Origin: Candidatus Zixiibacteriota bacterium
Lineage (GTDB): Bacteria; Zixibacteria; MSB-5A5; GN15; FEB-12
DNA: 11,104 bases
NCBI GenBank assembly: GCA_003641405.1
Contig: QNAF01000061.1
Location: 1-11,104, forward strand
Direction of reading: 5' to 3'
In this document: in pieces, positions 1-7,559 of the stretch
How the letters are laid out: each line of letters starts with the position of its first letter
How positions within the stretch are numbered: the first letter of the stretch is position 1
The notes under the pieces: model-generated
What the model saw: the letters and a program-made list of their open reading frames with translations, nothing else
Told to the model about the DNA's origin: nothing
Database searches by the model: none
Program-made: the position numbers and the translations under genes

Positions 1-25
1 ATTATGTGCATTTGTTGCACAGGTT

Positions 26-55
26 CTGACGTTGCGTCCGTTTTTTGGATAGAAT
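26..55 (+). promoter_or_regulatory. Possible sigma70-like promoter for the VWA gene
   Basis: A -10-like hexamer TAGAAT (50-55, five of six matching TATAAT) lies 18 bp after CTGACG (26-31, four of six matching TTGACA). It would leave a leader of about 70 bases before the chosen VWA start at 133. This is a match by eye only. The organism's sigma-factor preferences are unknown, and the -35 match is weak. Confidence 0.25.
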
Positions 56-132
56 CTCGGGAAGAAAGAACGAAGTCCGCTGTATCTGCTTTGAAATCAG
101 AACAACAAGACTTCCATGAGAAGGAGAAAGTC

Positions 133-2103
133 ATGAGAACCCTAAGTGTAGCAACGGTTTTGATAGTAAGCCTGGCAGTCGTTGCAGCGATTGCAGGTCC
201 TGAAAGAGGGTCTATTGAAGGCCGGATTATTGACGGAGCCAACGGAACCGGCGTGGCTGGAGCCTGGGTAGCGATAGTTGAGAACAATATCGGAACCAGG
301 ACCGATTCTACCGGGTGGTTTGAGATTCTTGATTTGAGCTCCGGCACATACAATCTGATAATCACCCACCCTGATTATGGTACTGTGACTGGGCTTTCTG
401 AATTTCGCGCGATGGTTAAAGCCGGTGTCTCAGTTACCCTGACAATAACGATTTCCCGCACTGAAGAGAAACCCAATATCGATTTTTCGGAACTTGAGCA
501 TGCAACAACGACTTACAAACAGGGCATACGGGATGAGGCGCGTGTGCAGGTGAACGGAATAGTTTCGACTGATGAGGTCCTTGCACCGAGTTCCGGCGGC
601 AATCTGGCCGCCCCTGAGCGCCCGCAGCCTGTTTGTCCACCTTATCCCGGTCGCAAGAAAGACAAGCACTGGCAGTATCACGAAGTGCCGCCGCAGGATA
701 TGTTTTTCCGTGATTACGGTACCAGTGGATTTGTGCAAACGCGTCATGACAGGTTTTCCACATTTGCTGTGGATACAGACGACGCATCTTATGCGCTGGT
801 ACGACGTTACCTGCTCGATGGTCTTCAGCCTCCCACTGCCTCAATCCGTGTGGAGGAGTTCGTAAACCATTTCGACTACGGCTACAATCCGCCATCTGAT
901 CGCAAGTTTCGAGTCTTCACTGAACTTACTGAGTCACCGTTTGAGCGGGGCAGAGGCTATCTCAAGATCGGGATAAAGGGACGCGAAATCGACAGGCGCG
1001 ATCGCAAACCGCTCAACCTGACACTGGTGATCGATGTTTCCGGGTCCATGCGGCGAGAAAACCGACTCGGCCTCGTCAAAGACGCGCTCAGAATGCTGGT
1101 AGGCCAGCTTGATCGCAATGATCGCGTCGGGATGGTGGCTTATGGTTCCAGTGCCTGGACCGTTCTGGAACCGACCCGCACCGACCGTTCCGGAACCATC
1201 CTCCGTGCGATAGATGCTCTCTCCGCCGGTGGGTCAACATTCGCCGAGGCTGGTTTGAGAGAAGGCTACCGGATGGCAAACAACCAATTCGTAAACGGTC
1301 ATAATAACGTCGTAGTGCTTTGCAGTGATGGTGTCGCCAATGTCGGTCACACCAGCCCCGACGCAATTATGGGCGAAATCGAGCGATTTGCACGTCGCGG
1401 AATCACTCTCAACACTTTTGGGTTCGGCATGGGCAACTACAATGACGTTCTGCTCGAGCAGTTGGCCATCAAGGGTGATGGCAGGTATGCTTATGTTGAC
1501 GACCGCCAGGAAGCCCAGAGGCTGTTTGCGGACGACCTTGTTGGCAGCATGCAGTTGCTGGCGCGTGACGTGAAGATTCAAGTGGAGTTCGATCCGAAAG
1601 TGGTCAAGTCCTATCGCCTTCTCGGCTATGAGAACAGAGATGTGCCAGACCACCAGTTCCGTGACAATCAGCAGGATGGGGGAGAGGTTGGTGTTGGACA
1701 CGAAGTCACAGCCCTGTATGAATTGGAGTTTGCAAACCGTCGCCGCGACGCCAGAGTCGCAACGGTCTTTGTCCGCTGGAAGAACCCCGATGAGACGGAA
1801 GTGTCAGAAGTCAAAGAAGAGGCCGTATTGCGCAAGCACTGGCAAAAACCTGAAAGAGCTCGGGCCGAGTTGAAGTTGGCCATCGTTGCGGCCAGATTCG
1901 GGGGAATGCTCAAGAATACCGCTTATGCCTCTGAGACGAGCTTCCAGGAGCTGGCCCGACTGGCACAGGATGTTGATCGGCAACTCCACACCGAGCAGAC
2001 TCGAGAACTGTTGGATCTCATTAGTCGCGCTGGAAGTTTGTCAGGCTATCACGCCAACTGGCAGGCTGAAGAGATGGACGATGACATCAACTATCGCCAG
2101 TAG
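133..2103 (+). CDS. Secreted VWA-domain protein (YfbK/DUF3520 type) with N-terminal carboxypeptidase-regulatory-like domain
   Basis: The product is 656 aa. The start at 133 was chosen over an in-frame ATG at 4 because AAGGAG (121-126) sits 6 bp upstream and a signal peptide begins there (MRTLSVATVL, hydrophobic core, AIA/G cleavage near residue 21). Residues about 25-107 resemble a carboxypeptidase regulatory-like beta-sandwich (GSIEGRIIDG, then DSTGWFEI and SGTYNLII). Residues about 207-260 carry the conserved block before the VWA domain in this family (FSTFAVDTDDASY, then RVEEFVNHFDYGY). The VWA domain (about 296-470) has a complete MIDAS: DVSGS at 301-305, T369 and D399, so metal-dependent ligand binding is likely. 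The remainder (about 485-650) fits DUF3520. The protein is probably periplasmic or surface exposed and binds another protein, but the partner is unknown. It appears monocistronic and converges on the phosphorylase gene. The architecture is known from other bacteria; the biological role is not. Confidence 0.88.
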   Translation: MRTLSVATVLIVSLAVVAAIAGPERGSIEGRIIDGANGTGVAGAWVAIVENNIGTRTDSTGWFEILDLSSGTYNLIITHPDYGTVTGLSEFRAMVKAGVSVTLTITISRTEEKPNIDFSELEHATTTYKQGIRDEARVQVNGIVSTDEVLAPSSGGNLAAPERPQPVCPPYPGRKKDKHWQYHEVPPQDMFFRDYGTSGFVQTRHDRFSTFAVDTDDASYALVRRYLLDGLQPPTASIRVEEFVNHFDYGYNPPSDRKFRVFTELTESPFERGRGYLKIGIKGREIDRRDRKPLNLTLVIDVSGSMRRENRLGLVKDALRMLVGQLDRNDRVGMVAYGSSAWTVLEPTRTDRSGTILRAIDALSAGGSTFAEAGLREGYRMANNQFVNGHNNVVVLCSDGVANVGHTSPDAIMGEIERFARRGITLNTFGFGMGNYNDVLLEQLAIKGDGRYAYVDDRQEAQRLFADDLVGSMQLLARDVKIQVEFDPKVVKSYRLLGYENRDVPDHQFRDNQQDGGEVGVGHEVTALYELEFANRRRDARVATVFVRWKNPDETEVSEVKEEAVLRKHWQKPERARAELKLAIVAARFGGMLKNTAYASETSFQELARLAQDVDRQLHTEQTRELLDLISRAGSLSGYHANWQAEEMDDDINYRQ

Positions 2104-2122
2104 AGATTAGCAGGCCCACAGT

Positions 2123-2148
2123 GCTGCCAGATGTCTCTGTCTGGCAGC
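2123..2148. terminator. Hairpin between convergent genes, possible bidirectional terminator
   Basis: GCTGCCAGA (2123-2131) and TCTGGCAGC (2140-2148) form a perfect 9-bp stem with an 8-base loop. It lies in the 77-bp gap between the stop of the VWA gene and the stop of the convergent phosphorylase gene, where a shared terminator is expected. Neither strand has a T-run after the stem, so intrinsic termination is not assured. It may instead be an RNA-stabilising hairpin or a copy of a small repeat. Confidence 0.45.
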
Positions 2149-2180
2149 CGGGCGAATCCATATCGGCACAGCAAAAAGAG

Positions 2181-4748
2181 TTACCACCAACTTATCAATT
2201 TAGGCTTGAATGCCTTTAGCAGATGTTCGTTGTCAGGTACAATTCTCGCGGTTATGCCGAATCGGCCTGATTCCCTACAGGTGACTTCACCTGTATATGA
2301 ATAGACGTCCTGACTTTCATCATTAGCGGAGGGACCTTCGAATTTAGCAGGCTGCGGAGAGTAGTCCAGGAACTGCTCTTGAGAATTAAGGCGACCGGAG
2401 ACTATTTCGACCGCGATGTCTTCCGGTTTGATCTCCCCAAGATTAACCTTCATCATTACCTTGATTCTCTCACCGACTTCGACAGTGGCGCTGACTTCGG
2501 GAAATTCGATGTCTGATATAGCGATCTTGTCCCAACTGCCGGACACGCGGTCTATCCAGGCCGCCAGTTCTTTTCCCACGGAATAGTTGTCGTTAGAGAG
2601 GTTGTTTGCGGCGTCGATAGCCGGTATATAGCAGTTGTTAGTGTAGTCCATTAACATGCGCTGTGCTGAGAACCGTTGTCCAGCCATGTGGATCGAAGCT
2701 TTCATTTTTCCGACCCAGCGTTCCGGCAAATCAACGTCGTTACGTTCGTAAAACAGGGGAATGATTTCTCGTTCCAGAGTATTGTATAGTGCTTCGGATT
2801 CCAGGCTGTTCTGGACACCCACGTTTTCATATTCTTCGCCGCTACCTATCTTGAAGCCGGTCTCTTCTGCGTATGCTTCGTCCCACCATCCGTCAAGGAC
2901 TGAGAAATGCAGGACGCCGTTAAGGGCGGCTTTCATGCCCGAAGTACCGGAGGCTTCCTGGGGACGACGCGGGTTATTAAGCCAGATGTCACACCCCTGG
3001 ACCATGTAGCGGGCAACGTTTATATCGTAGTCCTCAAGAAACACAACACGGTTACGGAACCGGGACTCACGGGTATACTTTATTATATCCTGGATTATTT
3101 CTTTGCCAGGATTATCAAGAGGATGCGCCTTCCCTGATATGATAAGCTGTATTGGTCGGTCTTTATCACTGATAAGTCTGGCCAGGCGATCAGGATCCGC
3201 GAAGATGAGGTTGCCGCGCTTGTATGTCGAGAACCTCCGAGCAAAGCCGATTGTCAGTGCACTCGGATCAAGATATTGATCGGCATGCTGTACTTCGGAT
3301 TGGGTGGCTCCTCGACGCTGAAGACGAGCTCTTATTCTTTTGCGAGCGAAGAAGATCAACCGCTCTCGTCGTTTGTTGTGGATTCTCCACATTTCTACGT
3401 CTGGAATGCGATGAACCCGTTCCCATGTTTCTGGAGCTCCGGGGCGTTCAACAAAATGAGGACCGAAATAGGACTCAAAAAGATCATGCATATCGTGCGA
3501 GGTCCAGGAGGCTGGATGAACTCCATTTGTGATCGCCTTGATTGGTATTTCTTCTTTAGGAAGTTCCGGCCAGATGTTGTGCCACATCTGCCGAGAGATG
3601 CCTGCGTGCAATTCTGACACGCCGTTACAGAAAGCGGATGACCTCAGGGCAGCTACTGTCATGCCGAAATGCTCGGTGCCGTCGCCGGGGTTCAGGCGTC
3701 CAATATCAAGGAACTCATTCCAACCGAGCCCCAGTTCTTTGACCAGACCGCCCAGGTAGCGCTGGATCAGCACCGGATCGAATTTCTCGTTGCCGGCCGG
3801 GACGGGTGTATGCGTTGTGAAGACTGTAGTTGACCAGACGAATTGAGCTGCCTCCTTGAAAGTCAGTCCCTTATCGATCATAAGATCACGAATGCGTTCC
3901 AGGGTGAGGAACCAGGAATGCCCCTCGTTGCAATGAAATATCTGGGGTACTTCGCCAAGAGCTTTAAGCGCTCTGAAGCCACCGATACCAAGGACAATCT
4001 CCTGCCTGATGCGCATGTCCTTGTCGCCGCCGTACAGCACCGATGTAATCTCGCGTCCTTTGCTGGAATTCTCAGGAATATTGGTGTCAAGCATATAGAG
4101 AGGGATCAGCCCTACGGAGACTTTCCATATCTGTATTTGTACAGGGACATTGTCGAGAACCATAGACACCCTCAACGGCTGCCCTGATTCATCTTTGACC
4201 AACTGTACCGGCATATGGTACCAATCGTTCTCTTCGTAGCGTTCCTGTTGCCAGCCATCGGAGGAGAGGATCTGTCGGAAATATCCGTATCGGTACAGCA
4301 ACCCGATGGCTGTCATAGGAATACCCAGATCCGAAGCTGATTTGAGCGTATCCCCTGAAAGTACGCCCAGACCGCCCGAATAGACCGGGAGGCCGGTGTC
4401 TAAGCCGTATTCGAGTGAGAAATAGGCAACACGATTGGCCTCGTAGCCACTGTGTTTGAAATGGAACCACTTCTTGCGCTTAAGATAGTCCTGATACTTC
4501 CCGTAGACCTTGTCCAGCTTGGCCAGGAAAGCTTCGTCCTGAGCGGCTTTTTCGAGGCGGCGTTGCGGGAGTCTGGAGAGCATCTCGATAGGGTTCTGAT
4601 AGCACCGTTCCCACATGTCGGCATCAAGTCTGATGAACAGCCTGACCACGTCCCAGTTCCAGCAGTACCAGAGATTACTGGCAAGGTGTTGTAGCTTGCT
4701 GATCTTCTCAGGCAGTTTCGGTAGTACAAGTAGTTGCTTTACGCGCAT
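2181..4748 (-). CDS. glgP: Alpha-glucan (glycogen/maltodextrin) phosphorylase, DUF3417-containing type
   Basis: The product is an 855-aa cytoplasmic phosphorylase that uses PLP and phosphate to release glucose-1-phosphate from the non-reducing ends of alpha-1,4-glucans. The start at 4748 (MRVKQLLVLP) was chosen because AGGA lies 6 bp upstream; in-frame ATGs up to 4823 would add 25 aa without a good ribosome site. Order of elements: DUF3417-like N-terminus (HLASNLWYCWNWD); VAYFSLEYGL and the GLGVLSGD glycine-rich loop; HCNEGHSWF; FTTHTPVPAGNEKF; ITNGVHPASW; FARRFSTYKRGNL; then EASGTSGMKAALNG, in which K606 is the predicted Schiff-base lysine for PLP. A C-terminal beta-rich extension (about 745-855, ending with GRFGITARIVP) is typical of this branch, which resembles the bacterial and archaeal maltodextrin phosphorylases rather than the classical E. 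coli GlgP. It is divergent from phosphofructokinase, fitting a glycogen-degradation role. Chain-length preference cannot be read from sequence. Confidence 0.95.
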   Translation of the reverse strand: MRVKQLLVLPKLPEKISKLQHLASNLWYCWNWDVVRLFIRLDADMWERCYQNPIEMLSRLPQRRLEKAAQDEAFLAKLDKVYGKYQDYLKRKKWFHFKHSGYEANRVAYFSLEYGLDTGLPVYSGGLGVLSGDTLKSASDLGIPMTAIGLLYRYGYFRQILSSDGWQQERYEENDWYHMPVQLVKDESGQPLRVSMVLDNVPVQIQIWKVSVGLIPLYMLDTNIPENSSKGREITSVLYGGDKDMRIRQEIVLGIGGFRALKALGEVPQIFHCNEGHSWFLTLERIRDLMIDKGLTFKEAAQFVWSTTVFTTHTPVPAGNEKFDPVLIQRYLGGLVKELGLGWNEFLDIGRLNPGDGTEHFGMTVAALRSSAFCNGVSELHAGISRQMWHNIWPELPKEEIPIKAITNGVHPASWTSHDMHDLFESYFGPHFVERPGAPETWERVHRIPDVEMWRIHNKRRERLIFFARKRIRARLQRRGATQSEVQHADQYLDPSALTIGFARRFSTYKRGNLIFADPDRLARLISDKDRPIQLIISGKAHPLDNPGKEIIQDIIKYTRESRFRNRVVFLEDYDINVARYMVQGCDIWLNNPRRPQEASGTSGMKAALNGVLHFSVLDGWWDEAYAEETGFKIGSGEEYENVGVQNSLESEALYNTLEREIIPLFYERNDVDLPERWVGKMKASIHMAGQRFSAQRMLMDYTNNCYIPAIDAANNLSNDNYSVGKELAAWIDRVSGSWDKIAISDIEFPEVSATVEVGERIKVMMKVNLGEIKPEDIAVEIVSGRLNSQEQFLDYSPQPAKFEGPSANDESQDVYSYTGEVTCRESGRFGITARIVPDNEHLLKAFKPKLISWW

Positions 4749-4964
4749 TTTGTGTCCTGGTTGCTGTTCCGGCATCATCTGATGACAATAGCCTTGTTTA
4801 GGTATCCAAATCAGCGGACCCATGCAACAAGAATATTCCCATCCGTCCCACCTTCAGTAAGATCGGCACGTATTCATTGAGGCACCTTTTTTTTGTTTCA
4901 AATCGGTCGATATACTGTAACATTGAGAGTTGAATTGAATCAATTGTGCTGGGGTTTTGGAAGT
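4749..4964. promoter_or_regulatory. Divergent intergenic region between glgP and pfkA, with -10-like box and 13-bp palindrome
   Basis: This 216-bp gap must hold the start signals for both divergent genes. On the + strand a -10-like TATACT (4911-4916) is five of six to consensus, but no good -35 lies 16-18 bp upstream, where there is only a T-tract (4887-4894). A perfect inverted repeat AATTGA-A-TCAATT (4933-4945) lies 17-29 bp downstream of that box and about 20 bp before the pfkA start, a plausible operator position. I found no convincing promoter for the - strand gene. Confidence 0.3.
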
Positions 4965-5783
4965 ATGAGAAAAGTCAAGCGTATTGGAGTTCTAACCGGC
5001 GGGGGTGATTGCCCCGGTCTCAACGCTGTGATCCGCGCGGTTGTCAAGACGGCAAGCAACGATTACGATATGGAAGTGATTGGTTTTCTCGATGGCTATG
5101 AGGGTCTCATAGAAAACCGATTCAGGACCCTGGATTTACGTGACATGTCCGGCCTTCTCTCAAAAGGAGGGACGATTCTGGGTTCTTCCAACCGTGCAGA
5201 CCCGTTTAACTTCCCTGTCATGCAGGGAGATGACTATGTCAGTCTTGATCGATCAGCACAAGGCGTGCTCAATTTCGAGTCTCTTGGTCTGGATGCCCTG
5301 ATTGCTATTGGTGGTGATGGCACGATGGCAGCTTCGGCAGGTATGGTCGGCAAGGGACTGCCAATTGTGGGTGTGCCCAAGACAATAGACAACGATCTGT
5401 GGGGTACCGATGTAACTTTCGGTTTCGATTCGGCGCTCGGAGTGGCGACAGAGGCGATAGATCGCATACATACTACAGCCCAATCACACCATCGGGTGAT
5501 GCTCATCGAAGTTATGGGCAGATACGCGGGGTGGATTGCCCTTGGTTCCGGACTCGCCGGTGGTGGAGATATCATTCTTTTGCCGGAGATTCCATACGAT
5601 CTCAGCGCGATTTGTGACCAGGTCAAGATTGCGCAGTTCGCTGGGCAAAAACTTCTCGATTGTAGTTGTTGGCGAAGGAGCCAAACCGGCAGGGGGAGAG
5701 ATGGTTGTCAAACGGCGTATCAAGAACTCGCCGGACGCCATTCGCCTCGGAGGTGTCTCCAACCAGGTGGCGGCACAACTTGA
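4965..5783 (+). CDS. pfkA: Phosphofructokinase, 5' piece before the frameshift
   Basis: Without frame correction this open frame gives 272 aa. The first 226 aa are genuine phosphofructokinase sequence; the last 46 or so (after QFAGQ, beginning KLLDCSCWRR) are out-of-frame and unlike the family. An in-frame ATG at 4893 would add 24 aa with no family similarity and would overlap the -10-like box, so 4965 is preferred even though its ribosome site is poor (GGGG at 4951-4954, or GGAAG almost touching the ATG). Alone, this piece would lack the C-terminal sugar-phosphate-binding residues and is unlikely to be active. Confidence 0.7.
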   Translation: MRKVKRIGVLTGGGDCPGLNAVIRAVVKTASNDYDMEVIGFLDGYEGLIENRFRTLDLRDMSGLLSKGGTILGSSNRADPFNFPVMQGDDYVSLDRSAQGVLNFESLGLDALIAIGGDGTMAASAGMVGKGLPIVGVPKTIDNDLWGTDVTFGFDSALGVATEAIDRIHTTAQSHHRVMLIEVMGRYAGWIALGSGLAGGGDIILLPEIPYDLSAICDQVKIAQFAGQKLLDCSCWRRSQTGRGRDGCQTAYQELAGRHSPRRCLQPGGGTT

Positions 5784-6105
5784 AGGGCTTATCAATATCG
5801 AATGCCGTGTTACGATACTGGGTCACCTGCTGCGCGGCGGCTCGCCTTCGGCTCGTGATCGTATTCTGGCTACGAGATTCGGCATGGAAGCACTCCATAT
5901 GGTAGCGCGTGGGGAATTCAACCGAATGGTTGCCCTGAGAGGCAACGAGATCAGTTCGGTGGCACTGGAAGATGTCGCCGGGAAGCTTCGCAAAGTGACT
6001 CCGGACCATCCCTGGATCAGGACTGCCGAGTCGACTGGGGTGTGCCTCGGAGTAGCTGCTGAACAGAAAATAGAAGAGGCGTTCGAGGAGGCCGTGCCGG
6101 CATAA
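5644..6105 (+). CDS. pfkA: Phosphofructokinase, 3' piece after the frameshift
   Basis: This frame gives the C-terminal 153 aa: GKNFSIVVVGEGAKPAGGE, then RLGGVSNQVAAQLEGL, then RVTILGHLLRGGSPSARDR, with a short tail ending EEAVPA. These include the conserved arginine and histidine region that contacts fructose-6-phosphate in the family. The frame is open back to a TTG at 5536, but sequence upstream of 5643 is out-of-frame shadow and there is no ribosome site. It is therefore not an independent gene unless it reinitiates. Confidence 0.65.
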   Translation, partial: GKNFSIVVVGEGAKPAGGEMVVKRRIKNSPDAIRLGGVSNQVAAQLEGLINIECRVTILGHLLRGGSPSARDRILATRFGMEALHMVARGEFNRMVALRGNEISSVALEDVAGKLRKVTPDHPWIRTAESTGVCLGVAAEQKIEEAFEEAVPA

Positions 6106-6152
6106 TTCGGCGGGACTCCAACTGTAACTGCCCTGCATAGGAGGTTTGGGCA

Positions 6153-7538
6153 TTGATTCAACTTTCATTTCACGGTGCCGCCGGTACCGTTACAGGCTCC
6201 AAGTATCTTCTCAGGACTGATGATAGTGCTGTGCTGATCGACTGTGGCGTCTTCCAGGGACGTCGTCAGTTGCGCCAGCTCAACTGGGATCCGCCGCCTT
6301 TTGATCCGGCAGAGATATCAGGCATTATCCTAACCCATGCTCACATTGATCATATCGGGTATTTGCCAAGACTGGCCAAACAGGGTTTTCGCGGGAAGGC
6401 ATACTGTACAGCGCCAACTGCTGATTTGGCAGTGATCTCCCTGTTGGATAGTGCACATATACAAGAGGAAGATGCCGACTTTCGCAACCGCAAGAAGCTG
6501 ACTCATCACAAGAAAGCCCTGCCGCTGTTCACGAAGGCTGACGCTGAGACTGCTATCAATCAGATGCATCCCGTTCCCTACGACGATTGGGTCTCAATCA
6601 CTGACAACGTGAGATTCCGTATGCGTCCGGCCGGACATATTTTGGGAGCGGCGAGCGTGGAGTTGGAAGTTGCCGACAAGGGCAGAACAATTCAGATACT
6701 ATTCTCAGGGGACATTGGTCGCTACGGTAACCCGCTCACCAGAGACCCTGGTGAGCCATCAAATTGCGATTATCTCATTTGTGAGTCGACATACGGCGGA
6801 CGATTGCATGCGCCTGAAGACCCGCGTTCGGTATTTATCGACCTGGTAAGGGAGATTGTCGAGCGTGAAGGGATCCTGCTGATACCTGCTTTTGCCGTTG
6901 GTCGCACCCAGCAAATTACCTACTTGATCAACGAGTTGACGCGGCACGATCTTATTCCGCCAATCGATGTGCATATTGACTCGCCCATGGCTATATCTGT
7001 TACCGGAACTTATTGTAAGTTTCACGACTACCATGCCATTGACCTCAAGCAAATGGGTGGTCACGGATGCGTCCTGGAAGGCAAGCGCGTTTTCCTTCAT
7101 CGCTCACGCCAGTCTTCAATGGAGTTGAACAGACTCAAAGGGCCTTCCATTGTCTTATCAGCGAGCGGAATGCTCACGGGTGGCAGGATACTACACCATC
7201 TGATTCACCGGCTGCCTGGTCCGAACAATATTGTAGCGTTGGCGGGATTCATGGCCGAGGGAACTCTCGGCAGGCGCCTGGCCGACGGTGCTACGGAAAT
7301 CCGCATTCACAAACGGCCTGTGGAAGTAGGGGCGAAGGTGGTGGTGATGCAGGGATTATCCGGACATGCTGATTTTCATGAACTGCTTCATTGGCTGGAG
7401 CCGATTACAAATGCACCGAGCCGCGTTTTTGTCACGCATGGTGAGAAACAGCAATCTGAAGCTATGGCTCAGCATATCAAAGAGGAACGTGGCTGGGATT
7501 GTCATATCCCGACTCTTCACGAAACAGTAGAACTCTGA
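6153..7538 (+). CDS. MBL-fold beta-CASP protein, predicted RNA-processing nuclease
   Basis: The product is 461 aa and starts at TTG; AGGAGG (6139-6144) is 8 bp upstream and the first residues already belong to the family (IQLSFHGAAGTVTGSKYLL). Metallo-beta-lactamase residues are complete: HAHIDH at 62-67, H162 in GHILGA and D187 in SGDIG. The beta-CASP motifs are also complete: E211 in CESTYGG (motif A), H405 in SGHADF (motif B) and H429 in THGE (motif C). This arrangement predicts a two-zinc cytoplasmic endo- or exoribonuclease related to the CPSF73/YSH1-like bacterial proteins, acting on RNA rather than as a beta-lactamase. It has no N-terminal KH domains, unlike archaeal aCPSF1, and no long C-terminal region, unlike RNase J. 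It follows the phosphofructokinase stop by 47 bp and is probably co-transcribed. The substrate is unknown. Confidence 0.92.
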   Translation: MIQLSFHGAAGTVTGSKYLLRTDDSAVLIDCGVFQGRRQLRQLNWDPPPFDPAEISGIILTHAHIDHIGYLPRLAKQGFRGKAYCTAPTADLAVISLLDSAHIQEEDADFRNRKKLTHHKKALPLFTKADAETAINQMHPVPYDDWVSITDNVRFRMRPAGHILGAASVELEVADKGRTIQILFSGDIGRYGNPLTRDPGEPSNCDYLICESTYGGRLHAPEDPRSVFIDLVREIVEREGILLIPAFAVGRTQQITYLINELTRHDLIPPIDVHIDSPMAISVTGTYCKFHDYHAIDLKQMGGHGCVLEGKRVFLHRSRQSSMELNRLKGPSIVLSASGMLTGGRILHHLIHRLPGPNNIVALAGFMAEGTLGRRLADGATEIRIHKRPVEVGAKVVVMQGLSGHADFHELLHWLEPITNAPSRVFVTHGEKQQSEAMAQHIKEERGWDCHIPTLHETVEL

Positions 7539-7559
7539 AAATAGGACAGACCTATAGAG

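Larger units (their letters stand above)
4965..6105 (+). pseudogene. pfkA: 6-phosphofructokinase, interrupted by a +1 frameshift near 5643-5646
   Basis: Phosphofructokinase converts fructose-6-phosphate to fructose-1,6-bisphosphate, the committed glycolytic step. The gene is read in one frame from MRKVKRIGVLTGGGDCPGLN (4965) to about 5642, then in the frame shifted by +1 to the stop at 6105. Dropping one base of GGGC (5643-5646) restores a continuous protein of 379 aa, with the junction reading QFAGKNFSIVVVGEGAKP as expected for the family. The joined protein has the glycine-rich nucleotide loop, GGDGT (115-119), PKTIDND (138-144, with D142 the predicted catalytic base), MGRYAGWIAL, LPEIPYD and the C-terminal block CRVTILGHLLRGGSP with a following DR. 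It resembles group III PFKs. G119 and K139 correspond to E. coli positions 104 and 124, and Gly at 104 is associated with ATP rather than pyrophosphate use. The frameshift may be a true mutation or a sequencing or assembly error. Every family motif is intact on both sides, which favours an error or a very recent event. Confidence 0.82.

Noticed and set aside
430..895. Two long - strand open frames inside the VWA gene
   Set aside because: They are shadows of a well-supported + strand gene, have no ribosome site, and encode no recognisable motifs.
4887..4894. Run of eight T as an intrinsic terminator
   Set aside because: There is no GC-rich stem upstream, and the run sits between divergent genes where no transcript should end.
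5643..5652. Programmed -1 slippery site at the A-rich stretch
   Set aside because: The frame change needed is +1 (or -2), not -1, and the A-run is in the wrong phase for a standard -1 heptamer in the incoming frame.
5234..6168. Several - strand open frames opposite phosphofructokinase
   Set aside because: They are antisense shadows; the + strand carries all conserved PFK motifs.
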